Below, piece by piece: positions 39,762 to 48,740 of a DNA stretch of 64,000 bases. The number at the start of each line of letters is the position of its first letter. Position 1 is the first letter of the stretch. Below the pieces are notes generated by a model. It was given only the letters and a program-made list of their open reading frames with translations. It had not been told where the DNA came from and did not search any database. This DNA comes from Cellvibrionales bacterium UBA4451 (GTDB taxonomy: Bacteria > Pseudomonadota > Gammaproteobacteria > Pseudomonadales > Porticoccaceae): assembly GCA_002390285.1 (NCBI GenBank), contig DGPB01000010.1:71620-135619 (forward strand). The letters run 5' to 3'. The position numbers were made by a program, and so were the translations under genes.

Positions 39762-40465
39762 TGCCCCGTCAACTCAGTCTAGGGATTAACCTTAACGACG
39801 ACGCCACCTTTGAGAACTTCTTTCTTCTGGACCAGGATCACAAGTGCCAGGTCTTAGCGGTGTTACGTAACCAGCTGGTATCGGGTGATGAGCCCTTTGT
39901 CTATCTTTGGGGGCCAACGGGATGCGGTGTTTCCCACTTGTTACAGGCGAGTTGCCACCAAGCATCGACCAATGGTCTGCAAGTGCAGTACTTACCCTTA
40001 GCTGAGTTATTGGATTATCCACCCCAATCGTTGTTGGAAAACCTTGAACAACTGCCGCTGATTTGCCTTGACGATGTTCAACTCGTAGCGGGTAATACTC
40101 ACTGGGAAGAGGCGTTGTTTAGCTTGTATAACCGGGTCAGGCAGGCCCATGGTCGCCTTCTTGTGGGTGCGGATTGCACGCCGCGTGAGCTTCCTTTGCA
40201 ATTGCCGGATCTTCAATCTCGTCTTGGATGGGGGCCGGTTTTTCAATTACAGAGTTCAGATGATGAGCTGAAAACATTAATTATTCAGTTCAGAGCCTCT
40301 CGCCGGGGTATGGAGCTGAGCGATGACGTGGCCAGATACCTGATTAACCGGGCTGCCCGTGACTTGAGTGAATTGATGGCCTGTCTAGATACCCTGGAAA
40401 GTGCGTCTCTGGAAGAAAAACGCAAGCTCAGTATTCCTTTTGTTAAGCAGGTCTTCGGCTGGTAG
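39761..40465 (+). CDS. hda: DnaA-inactivator protein Hda
   Basis: A 234-residue AAA+ protein that, with the DNA-loaded beta clamp, stimulates ATP hydrolysis by DnaA and so prevents re-initiation. The N-terminal clamp-binding motif RQLSLGINL is at residues 3-11. The Walker A-like WGPTGCGVSHLLQA and LICLDDVQLVAG (Walker B) follow, then a lid domain with INRAARDLSELMACLDTL. It starts at GTG overlapping the preceding stop (TAGTG), with GAGGG upstream, so it is translationally coupled to the DUF2066 gene. Confidence 0.93.
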   Translation: MPRQLSLGINLNDDATFENFFLLDQDHKCQVLAVLRNQLVSGDEPFVYLWGPTGCGVSHLLQASCHQASTNGLQVQYLPLAELLDYPPQSLLENLEQLPLICLDDVQLVAGNTHWEEALFSLYNRVRQAHGRLLVGADCTPRELPLQLPDLQSRLGWGPVFQLQSSDDELKTLIIQFRASRRGMELSDDVARYLINRAARDLSELMACLDTLESASLEEKRKLSIPFVKQVFGW

Positions 40466-40568
40466 TTGATACCGAGACCCAGGCAGTTAAACGTTGATTG
40501 CTTTTACTTTCAGGTAATTTTCAAAGCCATACTCGCCCCACTCACGATCATGATAGAGAAGGACGGTC

Positions 40569-41066
40569 TTAGTCGCTCTTTTGGCTAGCAGGTGGGTAGT
40601 TCGTGTTTTCGGTAAGACTGGCGACTACCTGCTTGAGGCTACCCACTGTTTGTGGTCCTAGTAATACTTGTTGAAACTGACCGCGAGGCCCAATGACCAG
40701 TGTTTCTGGCAGTGCACCGCTGGGCGTTACGCCAAACTGTGGGCGAGGGTCTTCAGTCAGCCCTGAAAACTCAATGCCCATCGCTTTCGACTGTTGTTCC
40801 AGTTGATCGCCCTGAATGCCATCATAGTTAACTGCCAGAACCCGAACCTTATCCCCCATGGTCTTTTGAACCGCATTCAACTCAGGCATTTCTGTACGGC
40901 AGGGTTTGCACCACTCCGCCCAGTAGTTGATAAAAACCACTTTCCCCTGTAATTCTGAAAACTGTATTTCTCCACCATCGAGCAGGGGATAGCTCGGTTC
41001 TCGGTCAGCACAGGCCCCCAGTAATAGGAGGCAAAAACCAAAAAGCACGCTAGCTATTTTGGTCAT
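40569..41066 (-). CDS. TlpA/ResA-like thioredoxin lipoprotein
   Basis: A 165-residue putative lipoprotein (lipobox LLLGAC near residue 18) with a thioredoxin fold. The redox motif is WAEWCKPCRTEMPELN, followed by the cis-Pro region SGALPETLVI. It probably reduces or maintains disulfides in the envelope, as TlpA, ResA and CcmG do, but no cytochrome c genes are near. AAGGA lies eight bases before the ATG used. Its start overlaps the end of the YihY gene by 17 bases. Confidence 0.88.
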   Translation of the reverse strand: MTKIASVLFGFCLLLLGACADREPSYPLLDGGEIQFSELQGKVVFINYWAEWCKPCRTEMPELNAVQKTMGDKVRVLAVNYDGIQGDQLEQQSKAMGIEFSGLTEDPRPQFGVTPSGALPETLVIGPRGQFQQVLLGPQTVGSLKQVVASLTENTNYPPASQKSD

Positions 41067-42303
41067 GGGTGTTTTCCTTAGAAAATAGCTGGGCAATGGT
41101 TGGGGAGAACGTTTCTGTGAGCTGCTGGTTGGCGTTATTTAATATGTCGGATAATTGATTAAACCAGGGATATGTCACTAACGTTTCTGTCGCCTTGGCT
41201 CCGGGTAGTATAGAGACCCCTTGGCCACTGATAGATGCAATATCGCTCAAGCGAAGCTGGCTGGGGTCACGTGTTAGTACATAGCATCCCGTTGCGGTCT
41301 CGGCCAACAGATGATCTTCCAGCAGCAGGTCACGCAGTCGTCTCCAGTGCTGTTCTTCGAGTCCGGCATGGATAATGTCCTGGTTTGAAAGGGAGTCTCC
41401 GTTCTGCTGCTTGCGCCAGCATTCCCACAGAATAATGAGTACGGCAATCAGATCCGGGTAGTCGAATCCTTGCCGCGCAGTTTTGAACGTTTCCATCGAG
41501 CGAATCAGTTCGGCTCCGCCCAGTACGAGGATCCACATCAGATAAATCCAAATCAGAAAGATGGGAAAAATAGCAAAAGCCCCATAGACCGAGGTGTAGC
41601 TGGAATGGGCTATAAACGTCCCAAAGGCTATTTTTGCCAGCTCAAAGCAAACCGCAGTGACGAGTCCGCCGATAAGGGCATAGCGAGTAGATACCTTGCA
41701 ATTGGGAACCGCAATAAATAGTAGGGAAAAGGCCGCCCAGGTAAATACCAGTGGCAATACTTCGAACAGTAGGCCGGTGATGCCGAGTGTGTCTACTTCA
41801 TCCACCAGTAGCTGGAAGGAAACGAGGTAGGTGCGCATCATCAGGCCAATGCCCAATAAGAGAGGCCCTAAACTTAGAATGCCCCAATACAGTAAGAAGC
41901 TCGATAACCCACGTCGGCTACCCACAGTACCCCATATATTGTTAAAGGCCTGTTCGATATTAGTCAGCATTAGGTAGGCGGTGATGAGTAGAATAGCGAC
42001 GCCAGCCACAGAGAGTTTACGTGCCTGACCGGAAAATTCAGTGAGGTACTGCTGTATTTCTTCGCCACTTTGGGGCACAAAATTACTGAAGATGAATTCT
42101 TGTACCTGGCTTTCAAGGCCCTGGAAGGCAGGAATGAGGGAGAACATTGAGTACATCAATGTCATTAATGGCACGACAGCAAACAAGCTCATATAGGTGA
42201 GTGCGGCCGCTGTTTGGCGGCAGCCATCGTCGCCAAAACGTTTTCCCAGCAGGCGAAAAAAAAGTCCCGCCATGTGTAATTGTTCTTTTGGTGTTAAAGA
42301 CAC
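41050..42303 (-). CDS. YihY/RbN-like (BrkB) inner-membrane protein
   Basis: A 417-residue protein of the YihY family, with six hydrophobic segments in the first 270 residues (AAALTYMSLFAVVPLMTLMY, VAGVAILLITAYLMLTNIEQAFN, ...FAIFPIFLIWIYLMWILVLGGAE) and a soluble C-terminal winged-helix-like extension. Once misannotated as ribonuclease BN; function unclear. The GTG start is chosen because GAGGTGA, a strong Shine-Dalgarno sequence, lies just upstream; a longer ATG start 21 codons earlier is less likely. Confidence 0.85.
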   Translation of the reverse strand: MSLTPKEQLHMAGLFFRLLGKRFGDDGCRQTAAALTYMSLFAVVPLMTLMYSMFSLIPAFQGLESQVQEFIFSNFVPQSGEEIQQYLTEFSGQARKLSVAGVAILLITAYLMLTNIEQAFNNIWGTVGSRRGLSSFLLYWGILSLGPLLLGIGLMMRTYLVSFQLLVDEVDTLGITGLLFEVLPLVFTWAAFSLLFIAVPNCKVSTRYALIGGLVTAVCFELAKIAFGTFIAHSSYTSVYGAFAIFPIFLIWIYLMWILVLGGAELIRSMETFKTARQGFDYPDLIAVLIILWECWRKQQNGDSLSNQDIIHAGLEEQHWRRLRDLLLEDHLLAETATGCYVLTRDPSQLRLSDIASISGQGVSILPGAKATETLVTYPWFNQLSDILNNANQQLTETFSPTIAQLFSKENTHDQNS

Positions 42304-42393
42304 TTGGTCACCTCGTCTGGCCCCGATAGCTGGTTTCCAGCTAGAATGCGTTTTTTCACTCAGCATTTATTACTAAGGGTATTCTACACAAAG

Positions 42394-42741
42394 ATGATGA
42401 TTAGCATTTATCACAATCCCCGTTGTTCCAAATCTCGACAAACTTTAGCTCTACTAGAAGAGCGTGGCATTGAGCCTGAAATCCTGTTGTATCTGGAAAC
42501 ACCACCCGATGCAAAGGCCCTGGAAGCGGTGCTTCAGAAGCTAGGCATCCCTGCTCGTCAGTTGCTGCGCAAGGGCGAAGACGACTACAAAGATAATAAT
42601 CTAGCAGATGAAAGCCTCAGTGAAGAGCAGTTGATTGACGCCATGGTGGCACACCCAAAGCTCATTGAGCGTCCCATCGTTATCAATGGCGATAAAGCGG
42701 CATTAGGTCGCCCGCCCGAACAAGTACTGGGAATTCTCTAA
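42394..42741 (+). CDS. arsC: ArsC-type arsenate reductase (glutaredoxin-dependent family)
   Basis: A 115-residue thioredoxin-fold protein with the ArsC active-site Cys in YHNPRCSKSR at the start and the arginines of LRKGED, ERPIVIN and ALGRPPE that bind arsenate in E. coli ArsC. Chromosomal single-copy homologues next to wrbA are common in Pseudomonas-like bacteria and may have a general thiol role; no ars operon is nearby. Two ATGs are adjacent, and either could be the start. The stop overlaps the wrbA start (TAATG). Confidence 0.87.
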   Translation: MMISIYHNPRCSKSRQTLALLEERGIEPEILLYLETPPDAKALEAVLQKLGIPARQLLRKGEDDYKDNNLADESLSEEQLIDAMVAHPKLIERPIVINGDKAALGRPPEQVLGIL

Positions 42742-43328
42742 TGCCTTACGTTCTGGTGCTTTACTATTCCCGTTACGGTAATACCCATGCCATGGCGGAA
42801 CATATAGCCAGCGGTGTTGAGCAGGGCGGACTGGAAGGGCGGCTTCGCACAGTGCCTACCGTGTCTCCCAGCTGTGAGGCCAGCGAGCCGGATATCCCCT
42901 CCGAGGGCAATATGTATTGCTCGGCCGAAGACCTGAAGGATTGCTCGGGCTTGATCCTGGGTAGTCCCACCCGTTTTGGCAACATGGCTGCGCCTTTGAA
43001 GTATTTTCTGGATATGACCGGAGACCTTTGGCTAAACGGAGGCTTGATTGGTAAGCCTGCTGCGGTATTCACCTCTACGGGATCGCTTCACGGCGGCCAG
43101 GAAACAACGTTGTTGAGCATGATGTTACCGCTGATGCACCATGGCATGGTGCTGGCGGGAATACCCTACAGTGAGCAAGCACTGCACACCACGACCAGTG
43201 GTGGGACGCCCTACGGTGCCTCACATCAAGCCGGTGATGGTACACGTGGTCTTAGTCCCGAAGAAATTGAACTCTGCGTGGCGCTGGGTAAACGAGTGGC
43301 AGGTTTAGCGAAAAAACTGTCGAATTAA
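42741..43328 (+). CDS. wrbA: NAD(P)H:quinone oxidoreductase WrbA
   Basis: A 195-residue flavodoxin-like protein that reduces quinones by two electrons. The FMN phosphate loop is YYSRYGNTHAMAEH at residues 8-21, then GSPTRFGNMAAPLKYFLD and STGSLHGGQETTLLSM, matching WrbA blocks. The start overlaps the arsC stop by one base. A 17-bp repeat array begins within its last codons. Confidence 0.93.
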   Translation: MPYVLVLYYSRYGNTHAMAEHIASGVEQGGLEGRLRTVPTVSPSCEASEPDIPSEGNMYCSAEDLKDCSGLILGSPTRFGNMAAPLKYFLDMTGDLWLNGGLIGKPAAVFTSTGSLHGGQETTLLSMMLPLMHHGMVLAGIPYSEQALHTTTSGGTPYGASHQAGDGTRGLSPEEIELCVALGKRVAGLAKKLSN

Positions 43329-43381
43329 TAGCGTTATCGTATTAATAAAATCATCTAATTAATAAAGCTATCGGGTTAATA
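43322..43381. repeat. 17-bp degenerate tandem repeat between wrbA and the DUF2069 gene
   Basis: Three full units, GAATTAATAGCGTTATC, GTATTAATAAAATCATC and TAATTAATAAAGCTATC, and a partial GGGTTAATA fill the whole gap. The first unit contains the wrbA stop codon and the array ends at the ATG of the next gene, so it also occupies the ribosome binding site position. Confidence 0.8.
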
Positions 43382-43756
43382 ATGACAAAAGTAATTCCCC
43401 ACCTCAGCAAAAAATTACGTATTGGTCGCTGGATCACTTGGAGCAGCTTTATATTGCTATTGTTAGTTCTACTGCTCAATGGTGTCGTGTCAAAGATGCC
43501 GGTCAGCTTGATGATATTTACATTTGTACCGTTGCTTATTTTGGTTCCTGGGCTCTATGTGGAGCGTTATAAAACAATTTCCATGTTATGTTTTGTCACG
43601 TTACTCTATTTTGTAGTGACGGTTTCTAACTTGTTTGCGGCAGATGCCAACGCATTTGATGTGGCGGAATTGGTGCTGCTAGTGGTGCTGTTCAATGCGG
43701 CGATGATGTTCAGTCGCTGGAAGCAATATTCTCTTTATCAGGATGATATGACATGA
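43382..43756 (+). CDS. DUF2069 family small membrane protein
   Basis: A 124-residue inner-membrane protein with three to four hydrophobic segments (SSFILLLLVLLLNGVV, LMIFTFVPLLILVPGLYV, ISMLCFVTLLYFVVTV, ELVLLVVLFNAAMMFSRW). Downstream of wrbA this matches DUF2069; function unknown. No Shine-Dalgarno sequence is visible because an AT-rich repeat array occupies the space. The stop overlaps the sppA start (ATGA). Confidence 0.82.
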   Translation: MTKVIPHLSKKLRIGRWITWSSFILLLLVLLLNGVVSKMPVSLMIFTFVPLLILVPGLYVERYKTISMLCFVTLLYFVVTVSNLFAADANAFDVAELVLLVVLFNAAMMFSRWKQYSLYQDDMT

Positions 43757-45606
43757 GTGACAAGCCCGGTTTAATACGGCGTTCATTTCGATTAATTGGT
43801 GGTTTTTTTAGTGCTGTCCGTGCGCTGATTAACATAGTGTTGTTGGTGGTCGTAGTGGCGGTGATTGCCAGCTTGATCCAAGACGACGTACAGCCACTGC
43901 CAAAACATGCGGCTCTACACATAGCACCGGGTGGGTTTCTGGTGGAGCAAAAAACCTATGTGGATCCGTTTACACAAATTATGCAGCAGAATAGTCCTGC
44001 TGCTGCTGAAACCTTGGTGACGAATTTGATCGAAGCCATTGATAGTGCTGCCAGTGATGGTCGAATCACGAGTCTGGTTCTGGAACTGGATTTTCTTATC
44101 GGTGGTGGTATCAGCAAGCTGGAAGATATTGGCGAAGCATTGGCTCGTTTTAAGAAAAGTGGCAAGCCAATCATTGCTGTAGGCGATAACTATACTCAGG
44201 AACAGTATTACTTAGCCAGTTATGCGGATGAAATTCACCTCAATTCCATGGGGACGGTGTTACTGACGGGTTACGGAAATTATCCCAACTATATTAAAGA
44301 AGGACTCGATAAACTTCGCATCAACCTTCATATTTTTCGGGTGGGTACCTACAAGGATGCTATCGAGCCGTTCACCCGCACGGATATGTCAGAAGCATCT
44401 CGAGAGCACACCACAGAGTGGATCAATGCGTTGTGGTCGGTTTACACCAGTAGGGTGGAAACGCTACGTGATTTGCCCACTGATGCCATCAATGATTACG
44501 TCAACAATTTGGGCTATAAGCTAGCGGGATATGATGGTGATGCCTCGGCGCTCACGGTTGCTGCTGGCCTTGTAGATAAACTGTCAACGCGACCACAGAT
44601 GCTGGCTCGACTTCAAGAGTTGGCCGGTGCAACAGATGAGGGTGGTTATCAGCGTATTGAGGTCGATCAGTATTTGGGCCACTTGCGTCGGGCAGAAGCA
44701 CTCGCTGTGGAGCCCCAAACGTCTAAAATTGGCGTGATAGTTGCCAAGGGTATGATTCTTGATGGTGAGCAGCCAGCGGGTACCGTGGGCGGCGATAGTC
44801 TGGCCGCATTATTTAAGCAGGCTAGAGATGATGAGAATATTGAGGCGTTGGTATTGCGAATTGATAGCCCCGGAGGAAGTGCTTTTGCTTCCGAGATCAT
44901 TCGTCAAGAGGTGATTCTTACTAAAAACTCAGGCATTCCCGTGATTGTTTCAATGGGCTCTGTGGCAGCATCGGGTGGTTACTGGATTGCCATGGGGGCA
45001 GATCAGGTTTGGGCCAGCCCCACTACCATTACCGGTTCTATTGGTGTGTTTGGTATCGTGCCCACCTTTGAGGACAGTCTGACGGCTCTAGGTGTTCACA
45101 GTGATGGAGTGGGCACTACAACCATGGCCGACTTTTTCCGATTGGATAGACCGATGTCTCCGCAGGCAGAACAAGTGATCCAGTTTGGTGTTAATCATGT
45201 TTATGGTCGTTTCCTGTCACTCGTTGCTGAGGCTAGAAACAGTACGCCTGATCAAATTAATGAGGTGGCCCAGGGTCGAGTCTGGACCGGAGAAAAGGCC
45301 TTGGCGCTAGGACTGGTTGACAGGCTGGGCAACCTAAACCAGGCCATTACTGCTGCCGCTGAGACTGCTGGATTGGATGCCTACGAAGTTGAGGTGGTAG
45401 AGGCACCGTTGGATTTCTCCGAGCAGTTGATGCTAGAGCTTGCCAATGGTCAGGTGGGCACTTTAGTTTCAAGAATGCCAGAGAGATGGTCGCCGACCAG
45501 TTTGGTGTCGAGTTTCTATGGGCTGACAAAGAAGCTAGAGCTGTTAGTGAACTTCAACGATCCACGTGGTCTGTATTTGAATTGCTTTGAATGTATGGAT
45601 CAGTAG
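43753..45606 (+). CDS. sppA: Signal peptide peptidase SppA, 67-kDa type
   Basis: A 617-residue membrane-anchored serine protease with one N-terminal transmembrane segment (ALINIVLLVVVVAVIASLI). It has the duplicated long form of E. coli SppA. The Ser/Lys dyad is K201 in VGTYKDAIEPF and S407 in SVAASGGYW. It degrades signal peptides left in the membrane. Coupled to the DUF2069 gene by ATGA overlap and ended by a strong terminator shared with fdxA. Confidence 0.94.
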   Translation: MSDKPGLIRRSFRLIGGFFSAVRALINIVLLVVVVAVIASLIQDDVQPLPKHAALHIAPGGFLVEQKTYVDPFTQIMQQNSPAAAETLVTNLIEAIDSAASDGRITSLVLELDFLIGGGISKLEDIGEALARFKKSGKPIIAVGDNYTQEQYYLASYADEIHLNSMGTVLLTGYGNYPNYIKEGLDKLRINLHIFRVGTYKDAIEPFTRTDMSEASREHTTEWINALWSVYTSRVETLRDLPTDAINDYVNNLGYKLAGYDGDASALTVAAGLVDKLSTRPQMLARLQELAGATDEGGYQRIEVDQYLGHLRRAEALAVEPQTSKIGVIVAKGMILDGEQPAGTVGGDSLAALFKQARDDENIEALVLRIDSPGGSAFASEIIRQEVILTKNSGIPVIVSMGSVAASGGYWIAMGADQVWASPTTITGSIGVFGIVPTFEDSLTALGVHSDGVGTTTMADFFRLDRPMSPQAEQVIQFGVNHVYGRFLSLVAEARNSTPDQINEVAQGRVWTGEKALALGLVDRLGNLNQAITAAAETAGLDAYEVEVVEAPLDFSEQLMLELANGQVGTLVSRMPERWSPTSLVSSFYGLTKKLELLVNFNDPRGLYLNCFECMDQ

Positions 45607-45648
45607 TTCATCAGTACTAGAAAAGTCAGTATAAGGAACAGCAGGTAC

Positions 45649-45683
45649 AAAAAAGGCGGCTTCGATTCGATAGCCGCCTTTTT
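45649..45683. terminator. Bidirectional terminator between sppA and fdxA
   Basis: A stem AGGCGGCT/AGCCGCCT with a ten-base loop is flanked by an A-run on the left and a T-run on the right, so it can terminate both convergent genes. Confidence 0.9.
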
Positions 45684-45708
45684 AATATCTGTGTCGGTTA
45701 AGTGTTGA

Positions 45709-46032
45709 TTAACGCTCTAGGTGTTGAAGTTTGTCTGGAACACCATCCCACTCTTCTGCATCGGCAAGTGGTTCTTTTTTCTCAGTGATATTGGGCCATA
45801 CTTCAGCCAGTTCGGTGTTCAGCTCCAGATAGATCTGTTGATCTTCCGGTAGCTCGTCTTCGGAGAAGATAGCTCCGGCTGGGCATTCCGGTTCACAGAG
45901 TGCACAGTCGATACATTCATCCGGGTGGATTACCAGAAAGTTCGGGCCTTCATAAAAGCAATCAACTGGGCACACTTCTACACAATCTGTGTATTTGCAC
46001 TTGATGCAGTTTTCTCCGACGATGAAGGTCAT
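45709..46032 (-). CDS. fdxA: Seven-iron ferredoxin FdxA
   Basis: A 107-residue ferredoxin of the Azotobacter FdI type. The first cluster region is CIKCKYTDCVEVCPVDC (residues 9-25) and the second CIDCALCEPECP; the pattern fits one [3Fe-4S] and one [4Fe-4S] cluster. The C-terminal extension (LNTELAEVWPNITEKKEPL) is typical. GGAGAA lies eight bases before the ATG used. It lies downstream of mutS on the same strand after 119 bases. Confidence 0.95.
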   Translation of the reverse strand: MTFIVGENCIKCKYTDCVEVCPVDCFYEGPNFLVIHPDECIDCALCEPECPAGAIFSEDELPEDQQIYLELNTELAEVWPNITEKKEPLADAEEWDGVPDKLQHLER

Positions 46033-46151
46033 GTTGTGTTCTCCGTAAAGCTGGGGGTTCCAACAGCGGCGCATTATACAGAAATCAATTCCCATATTTA
46101 AACCCCGAATTCAAACTATAGTGTACTAATTTGCTCGGCTTTTGCGCTTAA

Positions 46152-48740
46152 TCAATTTTTACCGCTGATTTTCTTCAATGCGTAAAGCTTTTCTAGGGCT
46201 TCTCGAGGGCTTAATTCATCCGGATTAACAGCGGATACCGCATCGAGGAGGGCCGAAGCAACAGGGTCGGAAAATAGCTCGCTTTGGACAGGGTGCAACA
46301 CGTTGGTGGTAGTAGGTTTGATTGTAGGGTGTGCTCCCGCCTCAAGGCTGGCCAGTTCCTGGCGTGCCAGGGTTATCACTTCAGGTGGTATCCCCGCCAG
46401 TTTGGCCACTTGAATTCCATAGCTTTGGTTGGCGGGGCCTTCTTGAATTGAGTGCAGAAATACAAGGTCGTCGTTGTATTCTGTTGCGTCCAGATGAACA
46501 TTGGCGACGCCTGCGGTTTTGTCCGGCAGGCTGGTTAATTCAAAATAGTGAGTCGCAAACAACGTGAGGGCCCTGACTTTCTCGGCCAGCTGTACTGCAC
46601 AAGCCCAAGCCAGTGATAGGCCATCAAACGTACTGGTACCACGTCCAACTTCATCCATTAATACCAAACTGCGTTCTGTGGCATTGTGAAGAATGTTGGC
46701 CGTTTCTGTCATTTCCACCATAAAGGTAGAACGGCCACCGGCCAGATCATCCGATGAACCAATGCGAGTAAAGATACGATCCACCAGTCCGATGCTGGCA
46801 CTTTGTGCGGGTACGCAACTACCGATATGAGCTAGCAATACAATCAATGCGGCTTGTCGCATATAGGTGGATTTACCACCCATGTTAGGGCCGGTAATGA
46901 CCAGCATCCGGCGCTGTTCATTGAGCTTCAGGTCGTTGGTTACAAAGGGGCTGTCCAAAACCTGCTCTACCACAGGGTGGCGCCCACCTATGACATCAAT
47001 ACCCGGTTGCTCAACCAATGTGGGGGCTGTCAGGTTAAGATTGTCAGCCCGCTCTGCCAGATTGACCAGCACATCCAATTCAGAAATAGCCGCTGCACAG
47101 TTCTGCAATGGCAGTAGTCGTTCGTTGAGGGTTTCGATCAATGCTTGATAAAGGGCTTTTTCTCGCGTTAGGGATCGGCTTTTGGCGCTGAGGGCTTTAT
47201 CTTCAAATTCTTTCAGTTCGGGGGTGATAAAGCGTTCCGCATTTTTCAGCGTCTGGCGGCGAATATAATCTGCTGGTGCTTGATCAGACTGGGCGCGGGA
47301 TATCTCAATGTAGTAACCGTGTACCCGGTTATAGCCAACTTTGAGCGTGGCAATGCCGGTGCGCTGTTTTTCTCGTGTTTCCAGATCAATCAAATACTGT
47401 CCAGCATTGGTGCTGATATTTCGCAGCTCATCCAATTCACGGTCATAACCTTCAGCAATCACACCGCCATCACGAATGACCACGGGTGGATTGTCGATTA
47501 CCGCACGGGTTAGCAGGTCAACGGTCTCGGGAAACTCTGAAGCCTCAGTCAATAGCTGTTGGAGACGATCTGATTCCGAGGCAGACAGTGCAGACTGAAT
47601 CGCGGGTAAGGTTTCGAGAGATTGTCTCAGCCGGGTTAAATCTCTGGGACGTGCCGAGCGCAGTGCCAATCGGCCCAAAATACGCTCCATATCACCGATA
47701 TTTTTCAGTTGATCAACTATCACCTCATAGCGATAGTCCTGACGCAGTTCAGCGATGGCCTGCTGTCGGCCCTGTAATATAGAGAGATGGCGCAGTGGTC
47801 GATTAAGCCAACGACATAATAGTCGGCCACCCATCGCTGTTGAGGTGTTATCCAACACAGACAGTAGCGTATTTTCAGTGCCACCCGATAGGTTAGTATC
47901 CAATTCTAAATTGCGTCGGGTGGCCGCATCCAGAATCACACTGTCATCGCGGTTCTCATAACTGATGGTGCGAATGTGGGGCAGGGCAGTACGCTGGGTT
48001 TCGTGGGCATACTGTAATAAACAACCTGCGGCAGCGAGGGCCAGAGGTAGATGATCGCAGCCAAACCCCATCAGGTTTTTGGTGCCAAATTGGTCGGTCA
48101 GTTGTCTACGAGCGGTATCTTGCTCGAATTCCCAAGGTTGCCGATGGCGTACTCCCCTGCGGTGCTGAATAATTTCTGGATAAGGAAAGTCATCATCTAC
48201 GAGTAGCTCAGCCGGGTTCAACCGTTGCAGTTCACTCTGCAACCCTTCGGCGCCAGTAACTTCTAATACCAGAAAACGGCCACTACCAATATCCAACGTG
48301 GCAATGCCGAATTGATCTTTGTGGTGAGCAACTGCCGCCAGCAGATTGTCTCGTCGTGCATCCAGCAGGGCTTCATCACTGATAGTCCCCGGTGTTACTA
48401 CTCGTACAACTTGTCGTTCTACCGGGCCTTTACTGGTGGCCGGGTCGCCAATCTGTTCACAAATGGCCACGGATTCACCCAGCTTTACCAGCTTGGCTAG
48501 ATAACCCTCTGCTGAATGGTAGGGAATGCCCGCCATGGGGATAGGGTTTCCACCAGACTTACCTCGTGCTGTGAGGGTGATGTCCATCAACTGGGATGCT
48601 TTTTTGGCATCGTCGTAAAACAGTTCGTAAAAATCACCCATCCGATAGAACACAAGTTCATTGGGATGTGCGGCCTTAATGCGTAAAAACTGCTGCATCA
48701 TAGGTGTGTGCTGTTCCAAGGAAGCTTCCATTGCGGTCAT
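46152..48740 (-). CDS. mutS: DNA mismatch repair protein MutS
   Basis: An 862-residue MutS. The mismatch-binding Phe-x-Glu is in MGDFYELFYDDA near residue 36. The ATPase Walker A TGPNMGGKSTYMRQ is near residue 620, Walker B LVLMDEVGRGTSTFDGLSLA follows, then TLFATHYFELT and a helix-turn-helix dimer region near the C-terminus. Length and order match E. coli MutS. Two ATGs three codons apart are possible. The long region upstream of its start is empty of genes. Confidence 0.96.
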   Translation of the reverse strand: MTAMEASLEQHTPMMQQFLRIKAAHPNELVFYRMGDFYELFYDDAKKASQLMDITLTARGKSGGNPIPMAGIPYHSAEGYLAKLVKLGESVAICEQIGDPATSKGPVERQVVRVVTPGTISDEALLDARRDNLLAAVAHHKDQFGIATLDIGSGRFLVLEVTGAEGLQSELQRLNPAELLVDDDFPYPEIIQHRRGVRHRQPWEFEQDTARRQLTDQFGTKNLMGFGCDHLPLALAAAGCLLQYAHETQRTALPHIRTISYENRDDSVILDAATRRNLELDTNLSGGTENTLLSVLDNTSTAMGGRLLCRWLNRPLRHLSILQGRQQAIAELRQDYRYEVIVDQLKNIGDMERILGRLALRSARPRDLTRLRQSLETLPAIQSALSASESDRLQQLLTEASEFPETVDLLTRAVIDNPPVVIRDGGVIAEGYDRELDELRNISTNAGQYLIDLETREKQRTGIATLKVGYNRVHGYYIEISRAQSDQAPADYIRRQTLKNAERFITPELKEFEDKALSAKSRSLTREKALYQALIETLNERLLPLQNCAAAISELDVLVNLAERADNLNLTAPTLVEQPGIDVIGGRHPVVEQVLDSPFVTNDLKLNEQRRMLVITGPNMGGKSTYMRQAALIVLLAHIGSCVPAQSASIGLVDRIFTRIGSSDDLAGGRSTFMVEMTETANILHNATERSLVLMDEVGRGTSTFDGLSLAWACAVQLAEKVRALTLFATHYFELTSLPDKTAGVANVHLDATEYNDDLVFLHSIQEGPANQSYGIQVAKLAGIPPEVITLARQELASLEAGAHPTIKPTTTNVLHPVQSELFSDPVASALLDAVSAVNPDELSPREALEKLYALKKISGKN

